From NCBI GenBank assembly GCA_002315935.1, contig DCII01000039.1:10211-74210 (forward strand): a stretch of DNA of 64,000 nucleotides. Direction: 5' to 3'. Of the stretch, positions 16,999 through 26,166 are shown in pieces. The stretch is from Ruminococcaceae bacterium UBA1730 (GTDB lineage Bacteria > Bacillota > Clostridia > Oscillospirales > Acutalibacteraceae). Made by a program: the position numbers and the translations under genes. Position 1 is the first letter of the stretch; every line of letters begins with the position of its first letter. The notes below the pieces were generated by a model. The model saw only the letters and a program-made list of their open reading frames with translations, made no database searches and had not been told where the DNA came from.

Positions 16999-17973
16999 AT
17001 GGGATACAGCAATCTTAAATTTCCCGAAAACTCAAAATTTCTCGTAACAGGCGGTGCAGGCTTCATCGGCTCAAACCTCTGCGAAGCAATACTTAACCTC
17101 GGCTATTCGGTCCGTTGCCTTGACGACCTTTCAACAGGTAGTCAGAAAAATGTTGACCTCTTCCTCGATAACCAGAATTATGAATTCATCAAGGGTGACA
17201 TCAAGGATTTTGACACTTGCCTCAAGGCTTGCGAGGGCATTGACTATGTTCTCAATCAGGCGGCTTGGGGAAGCGTTCCGAGAAGCATTGAAATGCCGCT
17301 TTTCTACTGTGCGAATAACATTCAGGGTACTCTCAATATGATGGAAGCCGCTCGTCAGCAGGGCGTTAAGAAATTTGTCTATGCTTCAAGCTCATCCGTT
17401 TACGGCGATGAACCGAAGCTTCCGAAAACAGAGGGCGTTGAAGGCAATCTTCTCTCTCCATATGCACTCACAAAGCGTTGCGATGAGGAATGGGCAAAGC
17501 AGTACACCCGCCATTACGGTCTTGATACATACGGACTTCGCTATTTCAATGTTTTCGGCCGCAGACAGACTCCTGACGGTGCATATGCCGCAGTTATTCC
17601 GAAATTTCTCAAGATGCTCATAAAGGGCGAAACTCCCACAATCAACGGAGACGGCAAGCAGAGCCGTGACTTCACTTATATTGAAAATGTTATAGAAGCA
17701 AACCTCAAGTCATGCCTCGCTCCTCATGAGGCGGCAGGCGAAGCCTTCAACATTGCCTACGGCGGCAGAGAATATCTTATTGACATTTATTACGGACTTA
17801 CCAAAGCTCTCGGCGTTGACATTGAACCGAATTTCGGACCCGACCGTGCAGGTGACATCAAGCATTCAAACGCCGATATTTCAAAGGCAAAAAGCTTAAT
17901 CGGCTATGACCCCGATTGGTCATTTGAGCGTGGAATAGAAGCCGCAATAGAATGGTATAAGGAGAATCTGTAA
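16999..17973 (+). CDS. UDP-N-acetylhexosamine(-uronate) 4-epimerase (TviC/WbpP-like)
   Basis: This 324-residue extended short-chain dehydrogenase has FLVTGGAGFIGSNLCEA (about 14-30). LNQAAWGSVPRSIEMP and the catalytic YASSSSVYGDEPKLPKTE follow, with YALTKR as the Tyr-x3-Lys. NVFGRRQTPDGAYAAVIPKF is typical of the WbpP/TviC group, which interconvert UDP-GlcNAc(A) and UDP-GalNAc(A). The gap to the dehydrogenase gene is only 2 bp, with GGAGG inside its end. The product would be a donor for an N-acetyl-galactosaminuronic acid residue, giving the polysaccharide a negative charge. Confidence 0.88.
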   Translation: MGYSNLKFPENSKFLVTGGAGFIGSNLCEAILNLGYSVRCLDDLSTGSQKNVDLFLDNQNYEFIKGDIKDFDTCLKACEGIDYVLNQAAWGSVPRSIEMPLFYCANNIQGTLNMMEAARQQGVKKFVYASSSSVYGDEPKLPKTEGVEGNLLSPYALTKRCDEEWAKQYTRHYGLDTYGLRYFNVFGRRQTPDGAYAAVIPKFLKMLIKGETPTINGDGKQSRDFTYIENVIEANLKSCLAPHEAAGEAFNIAYGGREYLIDIYYGLTKALGVDIEPNFGPDRAGDIKHSNADISKAKSLIGYDPDWSFERGIEAAIEWYKENL

Positions 17974-17978
17974 ATATC

Positions 17979-18923
17979 ATGAATATTGACAAAATAAAAA
18001 ATAAAATCAGAAAAAACTTTGTCGGAGAATATGCAATCAATATTCTTCATTGCATTGAATGCAAGCTGATGCCGGCAATTATCGACGATGAAACTGCGGT
18101 TAAGAAGTTTTATACAAAAAGAACAGGCAAGCAGCTCAACCTGGATAATCCTCAGACATTTACGGAAAAAATGAACTGGTATAAGCTCAACAGCAGCAAT
18201 CCTCTCATGCAGCAGTGTGCCGACAAGGTCGGACTCCGTGAATATGTTACGTCCAAGGGTTACGGAGATAATCTTAACGAAATATACGGCGTATATAATA
18301 ATGTAAAAGATATAGACATAAATTCTTTTCCGGAGTGTTTCGTTTTGAAGGCGGCTCACGGCAGCCATATGGGGCTGATAGTCAAGGACAAATCCACTGT
18401 AAATTGGCGCAAGGAAAAGATTATGATGAAAACATGGCTTCATCAGGATATTGCGTGGAGCGGCAGAGAGTGGGTATATAAGGATATGCCCAAAAGGATT
18501 GTTGCTGAAAAATATCTCGAGGATGCCAGCGGCGAGCTTCGTGACTATAAATTTTTCTGCTTCAACGGGAAACCGACTTATATGCAGATTGACATAGGCA
18601 GATACCGTGGAACTCATTATCGTAATTACTACGATATGGATATGAATTACATTCCCGTCAGCGATGACTGCCCCCAGAAAGAGGATCTGGAAATATCCAT
18701 TGATAAAACAGTCCTCGATGAAATGAGAAAAATTGCAACGGATCTGTCACAGCCGTTTCAATTTGTCAGAGTTGATTTTTACTATGTAGATAACAAAATA
18801 TTGATTGGCGAAATGACCTTCTTCCATAACGGAGGAGTTTCATGGTTCGAACCAGAAAGTTATGACTACGAATTTGGCAGACAGTGGGTGTTATGCAATG
18901 AAAACGGAAAACAAATCAAATAA
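17979..18923 (+). CDS. TupA-like ATP-grasp protein
   Basis: This 314-residue protein shows the TupA-like ATP-grasp pattern. TFTEKMNWYKL (about 58-68) is followed by CADKVGLREYV, FVLKAAHGS and a C-terminal FVRVDFYYVDNKILIGEMTF with the acidic metal-binding residues of ATP-grasp enzymes. TupA was named for teichuronopeptide synthesis. The enzymes are thought to form an amide between a uronic acid carboxylate and an amino compound, using ATP. Its position directly after the UDP-GalNAcA genes supports amidation of a uronate or ligation of an amino acid. It has no membrane segment. It overlaps the next gene by 26 bp. Confidence 0.82.
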   Translation: MNIDKIKNKIRKNFVGEYAINILHCIECKLMPAIIDDETAVKKFYTKRTGKQLNLDNPQTFTEKMNWYKLNSSNPLMQQCADKVGLREYVTSKGYGDNLNEIYGVYNNVKDIDINSFPECFVLKAAHGSHMGLIVKDKSTVNWRKEKIMMKTWLHQDIAWSGREWVYKDMPKRIVAEKYLEDASGELRDYKFFCFNGKPTYMQIDIGRYRGTHYRNYYDMDMNYIPVSDDCPQKEDLEISIDKTVLDEMRKIATDLSQPFQFVRVDFYYVDNKILIGEMTFFHNGGVSWFEPESYDYEFGRQWVLCNENGKQIK

Positions 18924-20067
18924 ACCTATTCGCATTCTTCATATTGTTTCAACAATGGATTTCGGCGGCGTAGAAACATTGTTAATGGAAATATACAGAA
19001 ACATCGACAGAACAAAAATACAGTTTGATTTTCTATGCCATAATACAGACGAAGGAAAATATGTCGATGAAATAAAAAGCATGGGGGGACGGGTTTTCTT
19101 CATAAAGTCCGTTGTCAGATCCGGAGGAATAATAAACTACCTGCGTAAATACAGAAAGTTTTTGAAAAATCACGGTGAATATAAAATTGTTCATTGTCAT
19201 GTTAACAGAATGAACGGATTGTTGTTATATGGTGCAAAAAAACAGGGCATTCCTTCAAGAATAAGTCATTCACATATCGCTAAAATATCCACCTCGTTAT
19301 CTGCCCGTGATTATTATTATCCTCTTTCAATCAGGCTTATCAATCCCAACGCCACGGATTATTTTGCCTGTTCCAAGGATGCCGCTGAATTTCTCTATAA
19401 AGACGAAGATACTGTTAAAAAATCAATAATTTTCAATAATGCAATTAATACGGACAAATTCCGCTTTGATGCAAACGCAAGAGCTAAGCTCCGTTCTCAG
19501 ATGGGCTGGGAAGACAAAACTGTTTTTGCTCATACCGGTCGTTTTATGGACCAGAAAAATCATACTTTCCTGATTGATATTTTCAATGAAATTTCCAAAT
19601 TGAAGTCCGATGCAATTCTCCTGTTGCTCGGAGACGGACCGCTCAAGCCGTCAATAACGGAAAAGGTTCATTCGCTGGGTCTTGATGATAAGGTCATTTT
19701 CGCCGGAAGTCACCCGAATATCAATGATTATATGTCCGCTTCGGACGCCTTCATCTTCCCGTCTTTGTTTGAAGGTCTCGGCATTGTTGCCGTTGAAGCA
19801 CAGTGCTCCGGCATTCCCGTTTTTGCTTCCGATAAGGTTCCCGAGGAAGCAAAGCGAACCGATTTGCTTGAGTTTATCAGCCTGGAAACTTCGGCAAGCG
19901 AATGGGCAAAGCAGATAATCTCCCGAGTTGACAGCATTGACAAAAGCGAAGAAAATCGTTTAAAATATGCAAATGCGGTTAAAGAAAGCGGCTATGACAT
20001 AAAAGAAAAAGCCAAATGGCTGGAGAATTTCTACATCCGCAGATATAATGAGAGCGTGATAAAATAA
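18898..20067 (+). CDS. Family 4 (GT-B) glycosyltransferase
   Basis: The 389-residue reading starts at ATG 18898, inside the end of the TupA-like gene. Twelve further codons upstream are open but unlikely. IRILHIVSTMDFGGVETLLM forms the acceptor-side fold. HTGRFMDQKNHTFLIDIF and LLGDGPLKPSI follow, with the catalytic PSLFEGLGIVAVEAQCSG region. It closely resembles the transferase at 11424 in layout and in the YFACS / TDKFRF segments. It would transfer a sugar to the growing repeat unit. No strong ribosome site is visible, so translation is probably coupled to the gene before. Confidence 0.9.
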   Translation: MKTENKSNKPIRILHIVSTMDFGGVETLLMEIYRNIDRTKIQFDFLCHNTDEGKYVDEIKSMGGRVFFIKSVVRSGGIINYLRKYRKFLKNHGEYKIVHCHVNRMNGLLLYGAKKQGIPSRISHSHIAKISTSLSARDYYYPLSIRLINPNATDYFACSKDAAEFLYKDEDTVKKSIIFNNAINTDKFRFDANARAKLRSQMGWEDKTVFAHTGRFMDQKNHTFLIDIFNEISKLKSDAILLLLGDGPLKPSITEKVHSLGLDDKVIFAGSHPNINDYMSASDAFIFPSLFEGLGIVAVEAQCSGIPVFASDKVPEEAKRTDLLEFISLETSASEWAKQIISRVDSIDKSEENRLKYANAVKESGYDIKEKAKWLENFYIRRYNESVIK

Positions 20068-20068
20068 A

Positions 20069-21127
20069 ATGCTTACCAAAGAAATGACAAAAATAATAAA
20101 AGGCATATCAATTCTGATGATGGTTGCCTTGCATATATGTATGTTTCCCGGGCACTATTTTGATTCGTATTTAATTTGCGGAAAAGAAATCTCCTCGTTC
20201 ACGAACGGGTCTTTGAAATTATGTGTTGCTTTGTTCGCTTTTCTGACAGGTTATACTTATTATTATGCAAAATCCAAAAGTTATCGGTATTCATTGAGAA
20301 AAATATTACAGCTTCTGAAAACATATTGGTTTGTTTTGCTGATAATTTTCCTGCCACTTTCGGCACTTCTTAGCGGATACAAGCCTGATTTGTCATTTCT
20401 CTACAACATATTTGCACTGAAAAATAACATGGTAACCTTTGCATGGTATGTATATTTTTACATCTTTGCCATGCTTGTTTTGCCGATATATTTCAGTTAC
20501 TCTGAATTGACAGACCGAAAAGTTAAATCTGAATCAGCAAAAATCATCCTGCATTTAGCACCGGTTCTGTGCTTTTATCTCGGATTCGGATTGATTCAAT
20601 ATCTGAATCAATATATGGGAATTGAGCATTTCCTTTTGAATGACCTGCAGGATTGTCTGCTGTATTTTCAGGTAATCATTGTCGGATATGTCTTTTCAAA
20701 ATATTCGTGGATTGATAAAATTGCGAATAAAATCAGATATAAAAAAGCAGCAGGCTTCCTGCTATTCGTAACAATGCCGATTTTGAGAAATTACTTCGGC
20801 TCAATCGCAGGATTTTCATTTGATGTTATTTATGCACCGTTTATGGTTATCGGCATCCTTCTCATTTTCAATAATGTCAAGGAATCAAACCCCATATCCA
20901 AAATAATTGCCTTCCTTGGCGGTATTTCAATGGAAATATGGTTTATTCATTCTGCATTTTGGTCAGAACACTTAACCGACAAGCTGATGTCCGTTGCATA
21001 CCTTCCGAAAAATCCGATTTTATGCGTTATTTGGACTGTTATTATTTGCATACCATTTGCCCTCATCGTAAAAAAGTGTGTTGATTTTTTTACAAAAATC
21101 GGCAAAAAAAATGAATCACAAAAATGA
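20069..21127 (+). CDS. Acyltransferase family 3 membrane protein (probable O-acetyltransferase)
   Basis: The 352 residues include about ten hydrophobic helices. The N-terminus, KIIKGISILMMVALHICMF, carries the family-defining His in the first membrane helix (LH). The basic C-terminus follows the last helix. Acyltransferase-3 proteins move acetyl or other acyl groups across the membrane to surface polysaccharides. It starts 1 bp after the GT4 gene. It would O-acetylate the repeat unit or polymer. Length is at the short end of the family, and no extra SGNH domain is fused. Confidence 0.82.
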   Translation: MLTKEMTKIIKGISILMMVALHICMFPGHYFDSYLICGKEISSFTNGSLKLCVALFAFLTGYTYYYAKSKSYRYSLRKILQLLKTYWFVLLIIFLPLSALLSGYKPDLSFLYNIFALKNNMVTFAWYVYFYIFAMLVLPIYFSYSELTDRKVKSESAKIILHLAPVLCFYLGFGLIQYLNQYMGIEHFLLNDLQDCLLYFQVIIVGYVFSKYSWIDKIANKIRYKKAAGFLLFVTMPILRNYFGSIAGFSFDVIYAPFMVIGILLIFNNVKESNPISKIIAFLGGISMEIWFIHSAFWSEHLTDKLMSVAYLPKNPILCVIWTVIICIPFALIVKKCVDFFTKIGKKNESQK

Positions 21128-21140
21128 AGGAGAATCTGTC

Positions 21141-22124
21141 ATGTCGCTTTTATCCGTTGTTGTTCCTGTTTATAACGCAGAAAAATATGTTGAAAAGTGC
21201 ATTGGCAGTATTCTTGAACAGACCGAAAAGGATATAACGGCGATTCTCGTTGATGACGGCTCATGGGATGATTCTCCGTGCATTTCAGATTCAATCGCCT
21301 TTAATGACGAAAGGGTTATTTCAATTCATACCGTCAATCACGGAGTTTCAACCACAAGAAACACGGGCTTAAGGATTGTGTCAAGCAAATATACAACCTT
21401 CGTGGATTCGGATGACTGGTTGGAAAAGGATTATTATCAAAAGGCTCTTGCTCTCTTTCAGGATAATGTTCAGTTGGTTATTACAGGAGCTTTTATAAAT
21501 TACACGGAAAACGATGATATTGAAAGCAACATTGACAGAAAAACCTATTCTTTAAGCAGTAATCAGGCATTGAAAATGATGTTTTCCGAAAACTACTATA
21601 AGGGCTTTTTGTGGAACAAATTATACCTGACAAGCTTAATCCAATCAAACAACATTGCTCTCGAGCCGGTCATTGGATATTGCGAGGATTCGCTTTTCAA
21701 CACGCAATATATTCTTAATTGCAAAAATATCACATATCGTTCAGAGCCGTTTTATCATTACAGAATTCACGGCGGAAGTGCCGCAGAAGGCGGAAACCAT
21801 AAGGTGACCTTCACAGGTACACAAGCCTATAAAGAAATACGGGATATTCTGATTTCAGAAAATGTCGAAAATGAAATCATTGCTCAGGCAGAAAAAGGCA
21901 TATCATCTCTTGCCGTAAAGGCTGTAAAGGATATGGCATATTCTAAAAAATATAATTCGGATTGTGCCAAAAAATATCGGGATACCTTTATTCAGTATCA
22001 GCAGCAATACTTTGCAAACTGCGAATTTGAAGGCAAAATAATCGGAAGGATATTTACTAAAAGCTCGAAAATGCTGTTTAATTATTTCAGAATGCGTGCT
22101 GCAATCCGCAGCATATTGAAGTGA
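21141..22124 (+). CDS. Family 2 glycosyltransferase
   Basis: The start is ATG 21141, with AAGGAG at 21127-21132; 327 residues. LSVVVPVYNAEKY opens the GT2 domain, then ILVDDGSWDDSP (about 35-46), VSTTRNTGL and FVDSDDW (Asp89-x-Asp91-Asp92). The WNKLYL and YCEDSLFN segments are typical of the EpsJ/CpsI-like branch. It is soluble or membrane-associated through its basic C-terminus. The end overlaps the start region of the next GT4 gene. Confidence 0.9.
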   Translation: MSLLSVVVPVYNAEKYVEKCIGSILEQTEKDITAILVDDGSWDDSPCISDSIAFNDERVISIHTVNHGVSTTRNTGLRIVSSKYTTFVDSDDWLEKDYYQKALALFQDNVQLVITGAFINYTENDDIESNIDRKTYSLSSNQALKMMFSENYYKGFLWNKLYLTSLIQSNNIALEPVIGYCEDSLFNTQYILNCKNITYRSEPFYHYRIHGGSAAEGGNHKVTFTGTQAYKEIRDILISENVENEIIAQAEKGISSLAVKAVKDMAYSKKYNSDCAKKYRDTFIQYQQQYFANCEFEGKIIGRIFTKSSKMLFNYFRMRAAIRSILK

Positions 22125-22129
22125 ATTAT

Positions 22130-23275
22130 ATGAAAAAAATATTGTTCGTAATAAGAGGAATGGGAGTCGGTGGAATTGAACGCTGTCTTCTGAATCTTTT
22201 AAAAAATATAGACTATTCAGAATATTCTGTTGACCTGCTGATAATGCAGAGAGAATATGAGTTCATGGATATGATTGACAAAAGAGTACATATCCTGAAT
22301 CAGTATCAATATCTTATGACCACCACGGAAACCGTCAATGAATTCAGAAAACTCGGCGTATCCCCCGTTCGATATATCAAATATCTGATTTATCGTTTTG
22401 TAAACAAATTCGGTAAAAGACCGTGGAAGCTTTTTGAGAAAATCCCATATCACTATGATACTGCCATAGCCTACGGAATAAACGGTTCCGTGCCGTATTA
22501 TGTGATTGATAAAATAGATGCAGATAATAAAATTCTCTGGCATCATAACGGAGAATATGTTTATCTTAACACCGACAGAGAGAAGGAAGACCGCAAATTC
22601 TTTGCAGAATTCAATAGTGTAATCTGCGTTTCGGGAAAGTGCAGAGAGAATTTCATTTCGGCGTTTCCCGAGCTTGCAGACAGAACTCATGTGGTTATCA
22701 ATTACCTTGACACCGAAGCAATTGACAGGCAAAAGGATGAATTCAGACCCGATTTTTCGGCAAACGCCGTCAACCTCGTAACTGTCGGAAGAATGTCGGA
22801 AGAAAAGGGTCCTGACCTGATGATAGATACCGCAAAGCTCCTTGCCGAAGAAAAAAAGAATTTTCATTGGTATTGGTGCGGAGACGGTAATTATATGGAA
22901 AATGCGGTAAAAAGAATTTCCGATGAAGGTCTTTCGGATTATATCACTCTCCTCGGAAACTGCATAAATCCATATCCGTATATCAAAAATTGTGACATTT
23001 ATGTTCAGCCCTCAAAATACGAAGGATATTGCACAACAACCAACGAGGCAAAATATCTGTGCAAACCGATTATTTCAACGGATGTCGGCGGAACCCAGGA
23101 GCAATTTGTCAACGGCAAAAACGCAATTATATGTGCAAAATCCTCCGAATATATGGCTTCGGAAATAATCAGATTGATTGATTCTTCCGAAAAACGAAAA
23201 AATTTATCCGAAGAATTGTTATCCGAAAGAAATGGAATCAATAATGAAGCAGGAAAATATAAACAATATATGTAA
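22130..23275 (+). CDS. Family 4 (GT-B) glycosyltransferase
   Basis: The 381-residue protein is read from ATG 22130; an in-frame GTG at 22121 overlaps the previous stop and is an alternative. KKILFVIRGMGVGGIERCLL is the acceptor-side glycine loop. LWHHNGEYVY is an unusual middle motif shared with wall-polysaccharide transferases. VTVGRMSEEKGPDLMID and the PSKYEGYCTTTNEAKYLC donor site follow; here the E-x7-E pair reads Glu-Gly-Tyr...Glu. The gene overlaps the next GT2 gene by 32 bp, so the operon is tightly packed here. Confidence 0.88.
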   Translation: MKKILFVIRGMGVGGIERCLLNLLKNIDYSEYSVDLLIMQREYEFMDMIDKRVHILNQYQYLMTTTETVNEFRKLGVSPVRYIKYLIYRFVNKFGKRPWKLFEKIPYHYDTAIAYGINGSVPYYVIDKIDADNKILWHHNGEYVYLNTDREKEDRKFFAEFNSVICVSGKCRENFISAFPELADRTHVVINYLDTEAIDRQKDEFRPDFSANAVNLVTVGRMSEEKGPDLMIDTAKLLAEEKKNFHWYWCGDGNYMENAVKRISDEGLSDYITLLGNCINPYPYIKNCDIYVQPSKYEGYCTTTNEAKYLCKPIISTDVGGTQEQFVNGKNAIICAKSSEYMASEIIRLIDSSEKRKNLSEELLSERNGINNEAGKYKQYM

Positions 23276-24212
23276 AATTTCAGTTGTTGTTCCCGTCTAT
23301 AAGGTTGAAGGCTATCTTCCTCAATGTGTTGACAGCATTATGATGCAGGCATTCAAAGAGTACGAGCTGTTTCTTGTGGATGACGGAACGCCCGATTCCT
23401 GCGGTCAGATGAACGATGAATATGCGATGAATGACAGCAGAATTATTGTTATTCACAAGCAGAACGGCGGATTATCCGATGCAAGAAATTACGGAATTGA
23501 CTTAGCCGCAGGAGACTATTATTCGTTTATTGACAGTGACGACTATGTTGATGAGCATTTTCTTGATTCATTGTATTCTGCTATGACGGATAATAATTGC
23601 GAGCTTTCCATCTGCAATATTACTACGGTTGACAAAGACGGGAATACTGATGATGCATTCTATAAACCGTTTGAGCATTCTGCCGTTGCAGAAGGGCATG
23701 ATAAATACGAATCATTGAAGCGTCATGCCGCATGGAATAAGCTTTACGGCAAGAGACTGTTTCAGGATATAAGGTATCCCAAAGGCAAGCTTTTCGAAGA
23801 CCTTGCAGTTTATCATTACATTCTGGACAAGGTTGATAAAACAGCATACACCGGCTTGAATTCATATTATTATAGAATTCGAACCGGAAGCATCATGACT
23901 GCAAAATTTTCAATTTCATCCACGGATATTGTTGACGGATACTATGACAGAGCAAAATTCTATGATTCTCTCGGAGAAATGAAGCTTGCTGATGATGCCT
24001 ATTTATGGGTATATTCAAGAATAGCTGATGCTTTTTCGTGCCTTGATGCAAACGAAGAAAAAAACAGACTCAGATTAAAAGAGCTGAAAAAATTATATAA
24101 CGGTATTTTTAAACGGATTTTCATTAACGGAAAGTTCTCCGCTAAACAGAAGCTTCGTTTTCTGATGCTGTTCATCTCCCCGAAGCTCCATGAGCTGATG
24201 TACAGTAAGTAA
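23244..24212 (+). CDS. Family 2 glycosyltransferase
   Basis: The start is ATG 23244 (322 residues), inside the end of the previous gene; ATG 23232 is also possible. KISVVVPVYKVEGYL, FLVDDGTPDSCG, GLSDARNYGI and SFIDSDDYV (Asp97-x-Asp99-Asp100) are the ordered GT2 motifs. The AAWNKLYGKRLF and FEDLAVYHYIL blocks match the CpsI/EpsJ-like subgroup. It has the same architecture as the genes at 21141, 27247 and 34763. The sugar transferred is unknown. Confidence 0.9.
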   Translation: MKQENINNICKISVVVPVYKVEGYLPQCVDSIMMQAFKEYELFLVDDGTPDSCGQMNDEYAMNDSRIIVIHKQNGGLSDARNYGIDLAAGDYYSFIDSDDYVDEHFLDSLYSAMTDNNCELSICNITTVDKDGNTDDAFYKPFEHSAVAEGHDKYESLKRHAAWNKLYGKRLFQDIRYPKGKLFEDLAVYHYILDKVDKTAYTGLNSYYYRIRTGSIMTAKFSISSTDIVDGYYDRAKFYDSLGEMKLADDAYLWVYSRIADAFSCLDANEEKNRLRLKELKKLYNGIFKRIFINGKFSAKQKLRFLMLFISPKLHELMYSK

Positions 24213-24256
24213 AATCAAAAACAGGGTTAATGTTAAAGAAATGTTGAGGTAATACA

Positions 24257-25432
24257 ATGTCTTACGTATCGGAAGCATTTGAAAAACTTTATAAGAGAGC
24301 ACCGGATGGCGTTTTGTTCACGCCTTATCGTGTTTGTCCGCTCGGAGCTCATGTTGACCATAACCTCGGAAAAATTTCGGGCTTTGCCATCAACAAAGGA
24401 ATCCATATTGCCTATGGTCCGAAGATGAACGGTGTTGTTGAAATTTCTTCGCTCCAGTTTGAAGGCAGAGCACAGTGGCACATCAATTCCGTTCCGGATG
24501 TGAAACAGAATGACTGGGCAGACCATTTAAGAGGAGCCACAATCGCCCTCTCAAAGCGTTATCCTCTCCGTGTTGGAATATGTGCCATTGTTGACGGAGA
24601 ATTGCCGATAGGCGGATTATCCTCTTCGGCGGCTGTTATTATTTCGTTCCTTTCTGCGTTGTGCAGGCTCAACGGAGTTTCTTTGAATGCCGAGGAATTG
24701 ATAAGCCTTGCAAAGTCGGCCGAAAACCACTATGTCGGTGTTGCCTGCGGCAGACTTGACCAGAGCTGTGAGGTCTATTGCAGAAAAGACAATCTTCTCT
24801 ATATGGATTTCAAGGATAACAGCTTCGAGCTTATTGAAAAAAATCCGAATTGCAAGCCGTTTAAAATTGCCGTATTCTTTTCGGGACTTGAAAGAAGCCT
24901 TGCCGCATCGGGCTTCAATATGCGTGTTGATGAAGCAAGAAGTGCCGCATATTCCATTCTGGCATACGCAGGTCTTGAATACGGAAAATTTGAAGAAACA
25001 AATCTCCGTGATGTTCCGTTTGAGGTTTTTGAACAATATAAAGACCGCTTGCCCGTTAATTTTGCAAAACGAGCCACCCACTTCTATTCCGAATGTCAAA
25101 GAGTTGAAAACGGAGTCAAGGCGTGGAAAAACGGAGATATGGATTTATTCGGTTCGCTGATTTTTGAAAGCGGCAGGTCATCCATAGAAAACTGGGAAAC
25201 AGGTTCTCCCGAATTGATAAAGCTTTATAGCATTATGACAAAAACCGACGGAATATACGGCGGTCGATTCAGCGGTGCCGGCTTTAAGGGATGCACAATG
25301 GCGATGATTAATCCCGACAAGGCTGAAGATATTCTCGAAAAGGTTGAAGCAGAATATATATCCGCATTTCCTCATCTGAAGGGAAAATACAGTGCCTATA
25401 TATGTGATACGGATAACGGAGTGAAATTATAA
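24257..25432 (+). CDS. GHMP sugar kinase, galacturonokinase-like
   Basis: This 391-residue GHMP kinase has PYRVCPLGAHVDHNLG at about 23-38. In ordinary galactokinases this substrate loop reads GR-x-N-L-I-G-E-H-x-D-Y. The CPLGAH-x-DH form is the one I associate with plant-type galacturonokinase. The ATP loop is PIGGLSSSAAV (about 117-127), and motif 3 is GGRFSGAGFKGC (about 334-345). The enzyme would phosphorylate galacturonate (or a related sugar) at C1. The next two genes overlap by one base each (TAATG) and encode a nucleotidyltransferase and a UDP-glucuronate 4-epimerase-like enzyme, a set that would make UDP-GalA. Substrate remains an inference from one motif and from context. Confidence 0.78.
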   Translation: MSYVSEAFEKLYKRAPDGVLFTPYRVCPLGAHVDHNLGKISGFAINKGIHIAYGPKMNGVVEISSLQFEGRAQWHINSVPDVKQNDWADHLRGATIALSKRYPLRVGICAIVDGELPIGGLSSSAAVIISFLSALCRLNGVSLNAEELISLAKSAENHYVGVACGRLDQSCEVYCRKDNLLYMDFKDNSFELIEKNPNCKPFKIAVFFSGLERSLAASGFNMRVDEARSAAYSILAYAGLEYGKFEETNLRDVPFEVFEQYKDRLPVNFAKRATHFYSECQRVENGVKAWKNGDMDLFGSLIFESGRSSIENWETGSPELIKLYSIMTKTDGIYGGRFSGAGFKGCTMAMINPDKAEDILEKVEAEYISAFPHLKGKYSAYICDTDNGVKL

Positions 25433-26166
25433 TGAAATGTATCGTTCTTGCGGCAGGCTATGCCACCAGACTTTACCCGCTTACAGAGAATTTTCCAAAA
25501 CCATTGCTTAAAATCGGTGAAAAAACAATTCTCGATTTGCTCATTGAAGATATTGAAAAAAGCGGCAAAATAAGCGAATATATAGTTGTGTCAAACCATA
25601 AATTTGCAAATCATTTTTCTGATTGGGCGAAATCAAAAAGCCTTAATATAACTGTTGTTGATGACGGCACTTCAACTAACGAAACCCGTCTCGGTGCTGT
25701 TTGCGATATTCAGTTTGCCGTTGAGAAATGCGATATAAATGATGATTTGCTTGTTATCGCAGGAGACAATGTTCTTGATTTCTCGCTTTGTAAATTCATA
25801 TATTACGCCCTTGAAAAGAAATCATCCTGCATCATGAGGTATTATGAGCCGGATTTCAATAAACTGCTCAAATGCGGAGTCGTTTCCGTAGACAACAGCG
25901 AAAAAGTTCTTTCCATGACCGAAAAATCTCAAAACCCCGCAACTCATTGGTGCTGTCCTCCGTTCTACTTTTATACCAAAGAGGATGCTCGTCTTCTTCC
26001 GAAAGCTATTGAACAGGGCTGTTCAACTGATGCTCCCGGTTCATTTGCCGCATGGATAGCACAGGAAAGCACGCTTCATGCAATGGAAATGCCCGGAAGC
26101 CGCTATGATATAGGCACTCTCGAAAGCTATGAAAATGTGAAATCAAGCTATAAAGGAATAAGATAA
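25432..26166 (+). CDS. Sugar-1-phosphate nucleotidyltransferase
   Basis: This 244-residue protein has the NTP-transferase signature near its start: IVLAAGYATRLYPLTENFPK (about 4-23). KPLLKIG follows, and VIAGDNVLDFS around residue 105 supplies the metal-binding Asp. It is about the length of the short thymidylyl/uridylyltransferases without a C-terminal beta-helix. Its start codon shares one base with the kinase stop, and its own stop shares one base with the epimerase start. It most probably converts the kinase product, a uronate-1-phosphate, to the UDP form. Glucose-1-phosphate as substrate cannot be excluded. Confidence 0.85.
   Translation: MKCIVLAAGYATRLYPLTENFPKPLLKIGEKTILDLLIEDIEKSGKISEYIVVSNHKFANHFSDWAKSKSLNITVVDDGTSTNETRLGAVCDIQFAVEKCDINDDLLVIAGDNVLDFSLCKFIYYALEKKSSCIMRYYEPDFNKLLKCGVVSVDNSEKVLSMTEKSQNPATHWCCPPFYFYTKEDARLLPKAIEQGCSTDAPGSFAAWIAQESTLHAMEMPGSRYDIGTLESYENVKSSYKGIR

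Noticed and set aside
17904..18617. 237-codon minus-strand frame over the TupA-like gene
   Set aside because: Shadow of a recognisable ATP-grasp gene; no promoter or ribosome site and no family resemblance.
22217..22867. 216-codon minus-strand frame over a GT4 gene
   Set aside because: Antisense to a gene with clear GT4 motifs; no start signals.
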